NCBI GenBank assembly: GCA_907164885.2
Contig: OU015496.1
Span: 108,720,707 to 108,784,706 of the forward strand
Length of the DNA: 64,000 nucleotides
Reading direction: 5' to 3'
DNA from: Dolomedes plantarius
Taxonomy: Eukaryota > Arthropoda > Arachnida > Araneae > Dolomedidae
Below, one piece after another: positions 22,161 to 34,180 of the stretch. The notes below the pieces were generated by a model. That model was not told where the DNA came from. It searched no databases and saw only the letters and a list, made by a program, of their open reading frames with translations. The first letter of the stretch is position 1, and the number at the start of each line of letters is the position of its first letter. A program made the position numbers and the translations under genes.

Positions 22161-22898
22161 GGGGTCAGGTACCTTTTAAAAGCTAAGAGACTCAACAGAC
22201 ATATCCTTATTTTGAATCCTCAGTTGTTAGGAAAATTTTTTATTCAGGAATATGAAAATTTTGCTGTGCGTTAAACACACTTTCTTCTTTATAAATATGC
22301 CCCTTAATTTTTTTCTAGCTTGAAGATAAACTTTTAATTTTTTTAAATTTCAGCCATTGTTTTTTCTCAACGTTATATCATTTCCCGCAGACTTGCATCT
22401 GTATATTAATGAATATATATATATATATATATTTATTTTAAAATTAAGTTGTATAATATATCTTTAAAATAACGAAATTTAAAATCAAAATTCTTAGTTC
22501 TTCATAGAAAAAATTTTTTTTTGTTTTTTAAATTTCAGAAATTTTTTTATAAATTTTACTGCAATTCAAATTGTTTTTAGTAAGAATTACATAATTGTTC
22601 GTCATTTTAATAATGCATGTTTATATTGCACGTGTATAAAATTTCATGGTATTCTAGCCAATTAATCTGGTGACATCATGTGCACGATGACATAACAATG
22701 AAAAAACAATGATTAAAATTTTAAACAATTTAAAAATTTCTCCTCAAGCTAGAAAATATTGAGAGCCATTTTTATAAAAAAGGAAGAATGTTTAACTCAC
22801 AGTAAAATGTTCATATTTCTGAATAAATTATTTTAGTAACTATTGATGATTGAAAATAGGAATACGTTTGTCGAGTCTCTTAAAACATACCTGACCCC
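22161..22898. mobile_element. Harbinger-like MITE with long inverted repeats
   Basis: GGGGTCAGGTA on the left is mirrored by TACCTGACCCC on the right, flanked by TAA on both sides (22158-22160, 22899-22901). The inverted similarity runs on for about 200 bp (AGAGACTC.ACA.AC, TATGAA.ATTTT.CTGTG, TTTTCTAGCTTGA). It is 738 bp with no coding capacity and an internal (AT)n. A 3-bp TAA duplication fits PIF/Harbinger. Confidence 0.75.
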
Positions 22899-23227
22899 TA
22901 AGTGATGATATTTAGAAAGCAAATTTCTACCAGTTATATGTATTATCATGCTGTTATTCATAGGAGTACATTGTTAAAAAATTTAGAAAATCTGTTGGAT
23001 AGCACAATACTATGATGTTAATACAGAAAACAAAATAATTAGAAAGTTATAACATATAAAACGACTGAGAATAAAGTTAAATTAGGATCCGAGATTCTAT
23101 GTTCGCTTGTATTTTCCCCAACGATTTTGAGCATTTTATAATAAAAGGAAGCAATCTGTATAGTTCTTAAACTTCACATTTTTTAATAATTACCCATTTC
23201 CTTACGGGGTGGGATAGCATGTATCCC
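22899..23227. other. Spacer, no gene seen
   Basis: AT-rich sequence between the MITE and the long microsatellite. Confidence 0.5.
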
Positions 23228-23252
23228 AAGAATATGGACCCAAGTGTGAATG

Positions 23253-23600
<348 letters not shown>

Positions 23601-24177
23601 AAGCGAAAATTAATTCAGCAGTGGTCTTTCTCTAAGAGCGCGGTTATTGAATTAATAGGTACTGTTCAGGCCGAAAATTTCCGATGTAATGATTTAGGCT
23701 TGCATTCTTTTTTGAATGCATAGACTCTATCTTTTGAGCATTCTTGATATAAACAAAAACATTATAAACTTACAAGATTTCTTGAGAAAATACCCCCAAA
23801 TGTAATAAACACATGACTAATAGCTGATTGGAGGTAAGTTACTATCATTGATTGCCGCATAAACAAACAAGATGATAGAATCAGTGGAAATTATCACTAC
23901 TTAAAATAATTCATATTAAAAAATCAATAACGATGAAAGTTGTTTTTTTTTGAGTGTGCAGTACTTTGTTCAATAAATTCTGGTTTAATAAAAATCACCT
24001 TAATGGTCAGATAAATCATTTGTCATTTTTTATGACAAATAGACATGAATAACTTTAACTATTGATTTAAGGTGGTCCGAGACACAAAATTCACCAAATT
24101 TTCGAAAAAAGTTTTATTCCATCAAAAAATTTTGTGATTTTTTCCGCTTAAAATGACGTTTAAATCATGTTTCTATG
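23601..24177. other. Spacer, no gene seen
   Basis: AT-rich, with no recognisable feature. Confidence 0.45.
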
Positions 24178-24402
24178 TTATTTAGAACAGGAGATATTAA
24201 TTTTTTTTCTTTGCAACATTCTAATAGCAGCCAATCTTTGTTTATTAGATAGACATTCAAATATTGTTGGTTCTAAATCATTAAGGTTGTAATGTATATA
24301 CTCCGCACCAACACCTTCGTTGGCTTTTTTGCCATCAGTGTAGTATTTAATGTTCGGTTTTGATTCCATGCTATATGTCCATTCATATTTTCTCATTTCA
24401 CG
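24178..24402 (-). pseudogene. LINE RNase H-domain fragment
   Basis: The minus-strand frame contains IKYYTDGKKANEGVGAEYI followed by EPTIFECLSNKQRLAAI. 'YTDGSK..GVGAG' is the first catalytic-aspartate motif of RNase H domains in I/Jockey-type non-LTR retrotransposons, and 'FRLSN..TVFQAE' normally follows, which the next residues partly echo. A Tc1 element has inserted at its upstream side (TA at 24403-24404). Confidence 0.5.
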
Positions 24403-24404
24403 TA

Positions 24405-25625
24405 CACTGAAGTGCCACTGAATTAGGGATAGCAAAGCCTATGCAAATTGTGTAGCGCTGCGCATCTTGTATGCGCAAGTGAGGGCGCTGTGGTAACTAC
24501 ATATATAGCGCGTACTGTGGTTGTTCTGAATTAGTTGTTGGAATTGCCAGTATGGGTAAACTGCCTGATTTAGACGCCTTCGATCGCGGACAAATCGTAG
24601 ATGCGCGACGCATGGGCCATTCAATTTCCGAAATCGTCAGACAGCTAGGATTTTCAAGGTAGACAGTGTCAAGAGTATACCAAGAATACATGGATGGTGG
24701 AAAAAAAACTAGCGATCGGGCAAACTGCAAAGGACAATTAGCCTTGACAGTGCGTGGTGAGAGACGGCTCAGGCGTATTGTACGTAGCCAGCGAAGCCAA
24801 ACATTAGCTCAAATTACCACCCAGTTTAATGACGGTGCCAGTCGTACAGTCAGTAAACGGACTGTGCAACGCTCGCTTCACCGTATGGATTTCGGGAGCC
24901 GTCGACCTACGAGAGTACCATTGCTCTATACTCGCCATCGGGCTGCACGTCTTGTCTGGGCAAGAGAGCACACAGACTGGAGTGTAGAGGACTGGAAACG
25001 AGTAGCATGGAGTGATGAGTCTCGATTCCGACTACTTAATGCCGACGAGAGACTGAGAATATGGCGTCAGGCTCATGAAGCCATGGATCCTGCATGCCTG
25101 GCTGGAACTGTACAAGGGCATGGTGGCTCAATCATGGTCTGGGGTGTTTTTTCGTGGCACAGTTTGGGATCTTTGGTGCATGTACCAACTTCCCTCAATG
25201 CAATTTGGTACGTGGAGTTGCTGGGTGATCACCGCCATCCGTTTATGCTGTTCTGTTATCCGCACGGTAATGGAGTTTTCCAGCAAGACAACTGTACCTC
25301 TCACAAGTCCCGGTTGGCTACTGCCTGGTTGGATGAGCATTCCTCTGACTTCTCTGTCATGAATTGGCCACCTAGAAGCACTAGACTTAAATCCTATTGA
25401 GCATCTTTGGGATGTTTTGGAACAAGGCGTGAAAGGCCATCACACAGCACCAAAGAATCTTACTGAATTATGGACAGCTTTAGCCAATATTTGGCAAGCC
25501 ATTCCCGTGGAACGTTTCCAGAAACTTGTTGAATCTATGCCTCGTCGTGTGGCAGCCGTTATCAAGGCCAGAGGAGGCCCAACTCGTTACTAGGTAGGTA
25601 TCCCTAATTCAGTGGCAATTCAGTG
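24405..25625 (+). mobile_element. Tc1-like element, DD36E type
   Basis: Terminal repeats CACTGAAGTGCCACTGAATT and its inverse AATTCAGTGGCAATTCAGTG, flanked by TA (24403-24404, 25626-25627). The element is 1221 bp and carries one transposase pseudogene on the plus strand. Confidence 0.92.
24552..25593 (+). pseudogene. Tc1-like transposase with stop and frameshift (DD36E)
   Basis: From MGKLPDLDAFDRGQIVDARR to GGPTRY at the stop 25591-25593 the frame is nearly complete. An in-frame TAG at 24660-24662 replaces a residue inside the helix-turn-helix (GFSR*TVSRVY). One extra base near 25383 shifts the frame just before the third catalytic residue. Catalytic blocks: WSDESRFRL, VFQQDNCTSH and, after correcting for the shift, NPIEHLWDVL. 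I count 36 residues between the second D and E, as in the DD36E (Incomer-type) branch. The helix-turn-helix and IMVWGVFSW are well conserved. The copy looks recently inactivated. Confidence 0.9.
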
Positions 25626-25627
25626 TA

Positions 25628-26990
25628 TTTACAGCTACATAAATGCTGATAATCCAATAAAAATGGTATTTTCAGGCAGCCTGAACCTTTCGATACCTTG
25701 CAACAGGATTCATTTTATAAATTTCGTCCACCAAAGGAATTGAAGAGTGTTTAAAACACACTATACCAGATTTTTTCCCCAAAAATAATTTAAATTTTTA
25801 AAATATTACTTGCCTTTTTTTTAAACGAAAAATGCCCGAAGGTGTAATTTTTTTTCTCTATTATGGAGTACAATATTTTTAAAAAATCTTTCAATACAAG
25901 TCGGCAATCCTTGAACAAATTTTCTCCATGGGTTAAACATTGAGTGGAGCGAATCCAATTCGGTTAGTACACAGCAGCCTTATGACAAAAAACCAACGTT
26001 TAGCGAATATTTTTTTTTCCAATTATGACAATGCCCTGGCTCATTTATCAACAAATCCTGCGCCAGAACTGTTAGAATCATACTACAAAATTGTACCCAT
26101 CCCCAATATATTCCAGATCTGGGCCCCCTTCGAGCTACTACTTATGCCAAATTTGAATTAAAAAAAAAGAATTCATGCAGGGCAGAAATTGGCATTAAAT
26201 TCCGACTTGATTTGTGAAAGATATGCTTATTTTGTAGAGAGAAACAAGCCTTGAACTTTTAGACATTTACTTTATGGAGGAATCCTTGGATCAAATGCAT
26301 CGATCTTAAGGAAAATTATGTTGAAAGATACTTAGATAAAGGTCTTAAAAATGTCGTTTCCATTGTTTTTGTACGGACTTGTTAAACGACACCCATACAT
26401 GAGCCACAAGCAAAATCGGTCAAACCAACTTTTTTGAAATTTTTTAAATTTCAATGTCAAAGCACTTCATTGACTCCTAACTTTTTACATTCACAATAAA
26501 TTTTCCAAATAATAAGGATTAACACCAATAAGTGGCAAAATAGTTTGGGCCATCGAATAATAAGTAACATTTTTCAGAAGCCAATCAAGTTTAAGTACAT
26601 ACTGTAATGTAAATCTTTGCAATAATTCAATTGAAAACGCAGAAACAAGTACTTGATGATAGCAATAAATCGTTTTCTGTTGCTTCTTCACAAAAAAAGA
26701 AAATAAATGAGTAAGTTATAGACTAACTGCTGAAGTAAGTACGTGGGAATTATTAAAATATTATTTCAATTTTTTACGTAGCAAAAAAAAAAAGTTTTAT
26801 GACTTAAATTGATGTTATTATTTTTTTCACTTGCCGAATGAGTTAAATTCTTTAATCACGAAAAAATTATAATAACAACAAAGATTACTCCAAGGTTATT
26901 CTGTCTTATAAACTTTATATGTCGTCAGATAAAAGCTACATTTCCAATAATACCTTCTACAATGTGTATCTTCAGATGAATTTTAAAGAA
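25628..26990. other. Spacer, no gene seen
   Basis: AT-rich sequence after the Tc1. The frame 25940-26161 is open for 73 codons but matches nothing I know. Remnants of the interrupted LINE may lie here but are not recognisable. Confidence 0.4.
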
Positions 26991-26997
26991 CAATGTA

Positions 26998-27579
26998 CAG
27001 GGTGGTCCAAAATTATTGAGCGCATTTCATGTTTGACAAAAAAAGAACAAAATGAGGTACCTACATATTTATTATTTTCTAGAAAAGACAATTTAAGACA
27101 GTTTTACACAACAAAATTTAAACATTAAATAACTTCCACAAAAGTCGGTAGTTAGCGCCACACCATTTTGCAAGAAACGTTATTGCGTCAGTTTGCAAAT
27201 TTTTTCAAACAGGCTTTTTTCTCAAACATGAAATGCGCTCAATAATTTTGGACCACTCTTGGACCACCCTGGGGTGGTACAAAACTGAAAGGAAAAGAAG
27301 AACAAAATGAGTACAGCCGATTTGCTTTCATGGAACAATAAAACGCACATTGCTTTTCTTGTACGGTAACTATTTGCAGACTGACAAATTCAGTAAATTT
27401 TTCTCTGGAAATGCTGTCGCTCCATCTACCGGCTTATGTGGAAGTTATTTAATGTTTAAAATTTTGTTGTGCAAAACTGCTTTAAACTGTCTTTCCATGA
27501 AAACAATAAACATGTACATACTTCATTTTGTTATTTTTTTTCACACATGAAATGCTCTCAATAATTTTGGACCAACCTA
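26998..27579. mobile_element. Paired TA-flanked MITEs (26998-27270 and right part to 27579)
   Basis: The left unit starts CAGGGTGGTCCAAAATTATT after TA and ends AATAATTTTGGACCACTCTTGGACCACCCTG at 27241-27271. The right unit repeats in inverse the first ~180 bp (TTTATTGTTTTCATGGAAAG, CATTAAATAACTTCCACA) and ends AATAATTTTGGACCAACC before TA. The two are copies of one family, the second without its own left end, so one may have inserted in or next to the other. TA flanks and GGTGGTCCAAAATTA ends suit a Tc1/mariner MITE. Confidence 0.7.
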
Positions 27580-28125
27580 TATTATTTTATAACTTTGCTC
27601 CACTTTTCGTTTCATGGACTTAACCAATTTGGCAAGAATGCGGTGCGTATATACATATATACACATATAGACACACCCAAACACACCTGTGTGTGTACAA
27701 TGATGTTTAAGTTTTGTTACATTTTGCATCGAGTCTCATTAACAGTTCTCATTACTTGATGAGCCATTTCCTACTAAATTGATTGCAGTAGTCATAACTA
27801 CAACGTAATAAGCAATTAAATGTAACTTCAATTACAGATGAGAAAGCATTTTAGAATAATTTTCTAACTGCCATTTATTATCAATTCATTTAACTTTCTT
27901 CAACGTTAATGAGTTGTAAGTGTAGTAGTTGGGGAATGGAATAATTTAATTAGGAGAGGCTATCATAACTGTTTCAGTGTAAAACGTAATAGAAAATTAA
28001 AGTAAATAAAAATTTGTTATTCTCTATTTTCCATATACTTTTCTTAAAAATCGGAAGAATTTTAAATTAAGGACACTTGCCAGATGTTTGAAGGGGAAAA
28101 AACATAACGTTTTAAATATTGACAA
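27580..28125. other. Spacer, no gene seen
   Basis: Short TA/CA repeats at 27645-27695, otherwise AT-rich. Confidence 0.5.
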
Positions 28126-29119
28126 TCTCTATATTTAAAAATGTATGTATTGTTCCGTTTCTCCTGTGTTTGTTGGATTGAATAAAATCTCTTCAGAAAC
28201 TGCACACAAAATAAAATTTATTATTCTGTAAAATCTTCAGGCGCATTCAAATATTCAAATAGAAAACAAGTAAGAACTGTTTTCTATACAGCATAAAACT
28301 CTAAAACCAAAAGTCAGGATACCAGTCTTTAATACAACACACGCCTAACACACTTTCAACACATTCAATTCTGAGTAGAAAAGAGCTGAGTTCCAATGCC
28401 AATGTCAGGTATATTTATAAACAACCAAAGAACCCCCTATCGGTCAGTCAGTTAGAAATCTCTAGAAACTTCCAGAAAAGTCTAGACGGCAAGTTAGCGA
28501 CCATTTGGTGCCATATCACCAAATATGGCGAAATATCGCCAAATGTGGTGACCAAAATAAGTCACCAAATCCATCGCCAATTTGGCGATAAGTCTCATAT
28601 TTACCTAGATTACTGTAGACTCGCAAAATTCGTAACAGTATGTATATACGTATGTATGTTCCAGGATAACTCTGGAACACTTGGAGCAATTTCAACAAAC
28701 TTGGTACACATATGATTTACAATCTGGGAAAAAATACAATTGGGGGTAAGGCACCCCTAGCACCCGTAGGGATGGGGTTTCGGAAAGCTAGTCAAAATAA
28801 TCGAAAATGACTGATAATAGTGTAAAATCCATAGTTTCCGTGGTAGCTGAGATGAATAGTGGCACTCCTAAAGCAAATTCAGCCCCCATCTGCATGGGGG
28901 GGGGGGGGTAAAACAAAATGTCCAAAATGACCGAGAGCAGTTTCGAATCCATAAGTTTCGGAGTCGCTAAGCTGATTGGTGACAGTCCAAATGCCGTTTA
29001 ATTCCAAGTTCAGCCCCCTAGGCATGGGAGGTGAGAAGGGGTGAAAAATAAAATGTCCAAAACGACCGAGATAAACCGAGATATCCTAAATACCCGGTAA
29101 ACGCCGAGCAGACAACTAG
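28126..29119 (+). mobile_element. Helentron-like non-autonomous element
   Basis: The start TCTCTATATTTAAAAATGTA followed by tandem GTAT and GTTCCAGGATAACTC has the typical 5' form of Helentron-type elements. The end CCCGGTAAACGCCGAGCAGACAACTAG offers a weak GC hairpin followed by CTAG. The body has two diverged internal units (TCCAAAATGACCGAGA../TCCAAAACGACCGAGAT, CAGCCCCC.TCTGCATGGG) and a G run near 28898. A solo LTR splits it near its 5' end. Confidence 0.6.
28151..28637 (-). mobile_element. Solo LTR with GTAT target duplication
   Basis: On the minus strand it starts TGTTACGAATTTTGCGAG and ends GAAACGGAACA, so it has TG...CA ends with short inverted termini. GTAT flanks both sides (28147-28150, 28638-28641). 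Inside, in the right order, are a TATA-like TTTATAAATATACC and an AATAAATTTTATT poly(A) signal near 28217. A dense set of ATATCGCCAAAT/TTTGGTGAC words at 28500-28590 could fold. No internal retroelement sequence adjoins it, so it is a solo LTR, probably gypsy-type from the 4-bp duplication. Confidence 0.75.
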
Positions 29120-30553
29120 CATTTTATTAAATTTACTTTTTCAGAAAGAATGTCATTATTTTTTTAAGACAAATCCACTTCAGTTTTAAAATACTTCATT
29201 AATAATTCTTTTCAAATAATTTAAATTAATGTTTTGGACCATTAATTTGTAGCAAAAAAACCCACACGAAAGAAATAAATATGTTAATTATTTAATTTTT
29301 CGTACCCTAAAAGACAAATATTTTATTCAAGTATAATGTATGCAATCAATTTAATACCATCTCATTTAATTACGAAAACCAGTCTCTGAAGACTGAACAT
29401 TTTGTGAATTAAATTAAAATGTTCAATTATAACTGTTACCAAAATGCGCTGAACATTTTTTAAATAAAACGCCTACTAATCTGTTTCGTAATGAAAAAAA
29501 AAAGGATTATAAATTTCTATCTTCGTGATATTTAAAATCTGCAATTAATTAGAAATATTCAAATGAATTTTCATTCAAATATTCCGTTAAAATAAGCATA
29601 CATGTATAATTCAAAAGATACTTTAAAATGTATTTTTTTTAAATATCTGAAAATCAATCTTTCACAATAGCATGTTCCACCAATCATGCTTTAACAAACA
29701 GATATTCTGAGAACATTAATTATCATTCTACAGTAATAATTTGTGTTCAACATAAAATTAGATAATTGAAAAAGAAAATTGTAACATATTCCTTGCGTTA
29801 ATTTCATAAAATTTGGCTTTAAAGCACAAAAAACACACACAAGCAATATCAATTTTTAAGAAGGAAGACGTGATACTTTTTCTTCCTTCATTCTAGAAGA
29901 CAAGGAATTTTAAAAGCAAAAATTTTTTTTTGTTTTAATTCTCTTTGAAAAATGGGTTTCCTAAAACATCTCGAGTCCAGAAAGTTTTTTTTGCGATGCA
30001 TTGATGGATGATGAATTGTAAAATTTTGCTACCAAAATGTAGAAGCTCATTCTTTAATTATGTTTCTTAAATGCAAGTTAGCATTTATCAAAATATTCCC
30101 GTTTAAAAATTTTGAAATGAAAAAAAAAGAAAACCACACTTTTTAAAGTAGTTTTTTTTTTAACAAAAGTTTTGTCAAATCGCCCTTTAAATACAAAATT
30201 AGGGATGTAACAAAGTTACCGAAATTGCATTCTGGTCTCTGGATTTAAAAGAAGCTATAATTTTAAAGGGAAAAAAAATCTCTTTTTATAGAATTTCACG
30301 TAGAATTTTTCTTAGCAATTAAATACAACAGATTCGACAAAATAAAATTAGTACAGTAAAAATTTCGTTAATCATTTATTAAGATATCTGGCAGTACAAC
30401 TTTTTAAAATTATTTTTCTTTAATTTTTGTGTTATTTGAGATATTGTGAATATTATTTGCACGTCAGGGCTTGAGGTGACTTGTCAAATCATTTAAATTT
30501 TCAGCTATAGCCAACTGAAACAATATTAAATAGGCCAATAAAAATGCAAGATT
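29120..30553. other. AT-rich spacer, no gene seen
   Basis: About 1.4 kb with no open frame of note, no terminal repeats and no tRNA-like sequence. Confidence 0.55.
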
Positions 30554-30561
30554 GTCTAAAC

Positions 30562-30766
30562 CAGGGGTGACCAACCTTTTTTAGTTGGCGATCGACTTTT
30601 CTAAGATTTTTTATTCGGCGATCGACTAGTTCTCATTTTTTGTGGAAAATGAGCAGCTTTTTGTCACTAACAGAGTCCATATATTTAGGAAATTATGGTT
30701 CGCGATCGACTAAAATCATATCAAAGATCGACCGGTCGATCGCGATCGACCGGTTGGCCACCCCTG
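30562..30766. mobile_element. hAT-type MITE with perfect 8-bp duplication
   Basis: Ends CAGGGGTGACCAACC and GGTTGGCCACCCCTG are inverted repeats with one mismatch. The 8 bases GTCTAAAC occur exactly at 30554-30561 and 30767-30774. The 205-bp interior contains several GGCGATCGACT/GATCGACCGG words in both orientations. An 8-bp duplication and CAGGGGTG ends are diagnostic of hAT, and the perfect duplication points to a fairly recent insertion. Confidence 0.93.
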
Positions 30767-30865
30767 GTCTAAACGATGATTGTTTTCAATAAATTCTATG
30801 TCGAATATTTGTTTAATACTAAACACAAATCTCCTTGCACATAAAATAAGAGTTAAAAAAAATTC

Positions 30866-30938
30866 AGGTAGTCTCTTTTGACGAAACTACCGCGGGTTAT
30901 TAACATAGGATTATTTATCGTTGCTTACCTCTTTTGTA
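30866..30938 (-). repeat. (TA)n-associated repeat, family A, copy 2
   Basis: The inverse of this segment matches 7012-7085: GAGGTAAG, ACGATAA, TAATCCTATGTTAATAACCC and CGGTAGTTT. It adjoins a short TA tract into which the mariner-derived element at 30945 inserted. Confidence 0.6.
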
Positions 30939-30944
30939 TATATA

Positions 30945-31733
30945 CCGGGTGCGTCATAAATTCGTGCAAAGTTCAAAAATTCATAATAAAAGAAGCAATG
31001 TTCGGAAAATTTTTCTGTTTGCGCCAATAAGATCAGAGGGACATTGGATTTTTTTCCATGTAAAAAAGAAGTTTTTAAAAATAACCGACGAGGGCGCTCA
31101 CACGTCATACTGAGACGTTTTATGCAAATCAGGCAAACACAAACAGAAAATAAAACAGATCACAATAACATGACTGTGCATTTATTTTAAAGTAACAGAT
31201 GCTCAACATTACTACCAGCACAAGGTAATAGGTAAGTGAGACGCGTCACTAAGCCCATTACAGCGGATTGTGGCATCGATGGCAGAGACTGTCTGTCGAA
31301 TGACATTTTTCAGTTCCACGAAAGTGGTTGGGGAGCCCCGGTAAACATCAAACTTTAAATATCCCCCCAACTAAAAATTTGACGGAGTCAAGTCTGGTGA
31401 CCGTGAGGGCCACTGAACCTTACTACCGCTACTTATAGAACTCGATCTTCAGTGAAAGATTCCAACAGGAACGTCTTGATATCACGTAAAATGTGGGGCG
31501 GGACACTATCCTGCATGAAGGTGACAACAGGTAACGCATGTCTTTTCTGCAATGCAGACTTAACGTGGTCACGCAAAAGCGCCCTCTTTCGGTTACTTTT
31601 GGAACCTTTTTTTTTATACATGGAAAAAAATCCAATGTCCCTTTGATCCTATTCGCGCAAACAGAAACTTTTTCAGAGCATTATTACTTTTATTACGAAT
31701 TTTGAACTTTGCACGAATTTATGACGCACCCGG
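30945..31733 (-). mobile_element. Mariner-derived element with long inverted repeats
   Basis: CCGGGTGCGTCATAAATTCG at the left is the inverse of the right end, with TA on each side (30943-30944, 31734-31735). The inverted repeats cover about 110 bp (TTTTCTGTTTGCGC, AGGGACATTGGATTTTTTTC). The 789-bp interior retains the 3' part of a mariner-type transposase on the minus strand. Confidence 0.85.
31210..31625 (-). pseudogene. Mariner-type transposase C-terminal remnant
   Basis: Minus-strand fragments read VVTFMQDSVPPHILRDIKTF, then after a one-base loss KVQWPSRSPDLTPSNF and GGYLKFDVYRGSPTTF. QDxxPPH and SPDLTPxDF are the last two catalytic blocks of mariner relatives. The final catalytic Asp is replaced by Asn and the spacing between the two acidic positions is about 41-42, as in the DD41D branch. 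The N-terminal half is missing, so the element is an internally deleted non-autonomous derivative. Confidence 0.72.
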
Positions 31734-31769
<36 letters not shown>

Positions 31770-31775
31770 TGTATG

Positions 31776-31821
<46 letters not shown>

Positions 31822-31857
31822 TGTATGTATATATATATGTATGTATGTATGTATGTA

Positions 31858-31893
<36 letters not shown>

Positions 31894-31912
31894 TGTATGT
31901 ATATATATATGT
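31734..31912. repeat. (TATG)n/(TA)n microsatellite
   Basis: Alternating TATG and TA blocks directly next to the mariner terminus. The Met-Tyr-Val-Cys frames across it are artefacts. Confidence 0.95.
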
Positions 31913-32820
31913 CAAAATTTTGGCGCATTTTGATACATTTCTGTTTAATTGCTTATCGCTTGCCCATGAGATACAGACTGTAATTTTGGCACGCTGCCAA
32001 CATTATAACTCGCGACGACGGACGGTTTTAGCGTCTTAAATTTTGCTTTCCGGAGGACCGTTATGGATGAACGTAATCTTACGTAAAATTTTAAAAGATA
32101 CTAAATTTGCTTTCATCCCATTTTCAGGATCATCTATCAAAAACGAGCAATTTTTCAGTAGGATGAAAATTAAACTTAAAAACTTATTTTTTTTTCAAAG
32201 TCTTCCTTTCATGTTCACATTAATCTAATTGTTGAATTATTTGGCATGAACTGTATTTCATTACACTACAGGCTGGAAGAAACTGACTTTTTTGTTCTCT
32301 CAATGTTTTGCTTTTTAAAGTGAAAAACAGAATACAGTGGCAATGAAAACTCTCTACACTGCCAAGCATCCACATACAGCTATGTAGAAGTATAAAATAA
32401 CATCTGTGACATGTAATAAAGATTTCCCAAAACCAGTGTACGCCAAACTTGAACCGAAATCTTTCAGTATTATGACACACAGTTCTTCGAACTGAGGGGT
32501 TGTTAAAGAAATTAGAAAGATATTTAATCTTTCAACACAAAACATTCTACAGATGTAAAAATTAACTTTTAAAAAATGTTTTCAAAACAAATACTGGTTT
32601 TTTCGATTGACTCAAAGTTTAATTCAGAGAAAGGAGTCATCGAGATTCATATTTGTTGACACTGTACGTTGCAAGGACATCTCATAAAACTTGCTTCTGA
32701 TTCCGGTGAATAACAGGTAAACAACAGGGTACAGACCTTACTATCATATAGGTATTTAGTACTGAATATACAATTTTCTATATGGTGAGGCAATACTCGC
32801 AAGACAGAAAAACAAATTAT
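31913..32820. other. Spacer, no confident gene
   Basis: The minus frame 32354-32545 contains YTGFGKSLL, which resembles a Walker A motif of RecQ-like helicases, but nothing else supports it. Otherwise AT-rich. Confidence 0.35.
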
Positions 32821-33043
32821 AAGAAATTATACTTTTTTAATGCTATAAAAACTTACAATATTAATGCTATCATTTATATTGCAAGTATTGCCATGAAAAA
32901 TGATAACAAATCAATACTTGCGAGATAGAAAACAAATTATACGAAACTAGCTGAATACCCATGCTTCGCTACGGAGTACATTAAAATTAAATACAATACT
33001 CAATGTATGCAATTAATACAATTAATGCAATATACGTATATCT

Positions 33044-34125
33044 AATATATAAAAATGAATGTTTGTATCTCTGTAATTGTATAGAAATCCACAGTTTAGG
33101 AGCAACGATCGTGAAATTTTACATACAGGCGTCTTTAAAAACAGCCGAGGGTCTGAAGAACTTCAAAAATCGAAATTAATTACCGTTGAATTTTAATTAA
33201 TAAAAAACCCACAATTTGTAAGCTGTTACACTTTGTGGAATCACCGCTCTGAATATGGCGTCCACGTTAGGGTTAGCAAACAGCGAGCGAAAAGATAAAA
33301 ATAAATAAAATCAAAAAGTTTCAAGTTATATATTAAACCAGAATAATAAATGAAAATAATAATCTTTCAAGTCAGATTTTATACTTTAAAATAAATCGGA
33401 TCCAACGGCATATTGACACTCTCACACGCGATGGAAAATTCGAATCAACCACGCTAAGTGTCACGATCTTTTTTAATCGCTACTGCAATCCTCCTAGCTT
33501 ATGTCTCTGTGTCTATTGAAGAGTTAAAGACTAAGCTTCTATCCTGCTAACTTATTTCTCACTTAAAACTCCTCTTACTCCATAAATGTATGTATATCCA
33601 CCAACCCATAGCAACTTTCCAAAAAACTCATTGCGTATATTTTTTACTTTACTCAACAGTGTTGTGCATAATCGTGGCGTAGTAGTTAAAGCGGTTCATT
33701 TGGTACCCCATAAGTTTCGGGTTCGAGTATGGGATCGTGCAAATTTTGCTAAACCTGTATTTTCAGCTTTTTTATGAAGGCTTTTTTATTTCAGCTTTTA
33801 TTTTATTATTTTTTTAATTATTATCTTTATTTTATTTTATTATTTTTTAAATTATTATTTTTATTTTATTTTATTATTTTTTATAATTTTTTTTCAGCTT
33901 TTTTATGATGAAAGACCGAATATAGCTGAAATCTGAGGAGTTTATTATACATTTATATATTTTAATTCGTTTTCATATTATTAATGTGTATAACATTTCG
34001 TATGCTTTTTTTTCTATGTTATTTATACTGTGTTTAGTTTTTTAATGGATTTTGGTAGGTTTATTATAAATAGATGGCGCCACTATTTTAAACTTTTAGT
34101 ATTCCATAAACCAGGTGTTCCTAAA
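33044..34125 (+). mobile_element. Second Helentron-type 5' end and body, with tRNA-like insert
   Basis: TCTAATATATAAAAATGAATGTTTGTATC is a typical Helentron-type start. At 33672-33745 GTGGCGTAGTAGTTAAAGCG and GGGTTCGAGTATGGG resemble A and B boxes of a tRNA-derived SINE head. The T-rich repeats at 33785-33897 follow it as a possible tail. No clear CTAG 3' terminus is seen, so the right limit is uncertain. Confidence 0.4.
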
Positions 34126-34180
34126 CGAACGGTACATTCAAATTAAATACAATGTCAGTGTATGCAATTAATGCCAATAT

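Noticed and set aside
31673..32039. Open frames of repeated Met-Tyr-Val-Cys or Thr-Tyr-Ile-His
   Set aside because: Translations of a (TATG)n/(TA)n microsatellite.
32354..32545. RecQ-like helicase (YTGFGKSLL)
   Set aside because: Only one Walker-like motif, with no other helicase motifs in any nearby frame.
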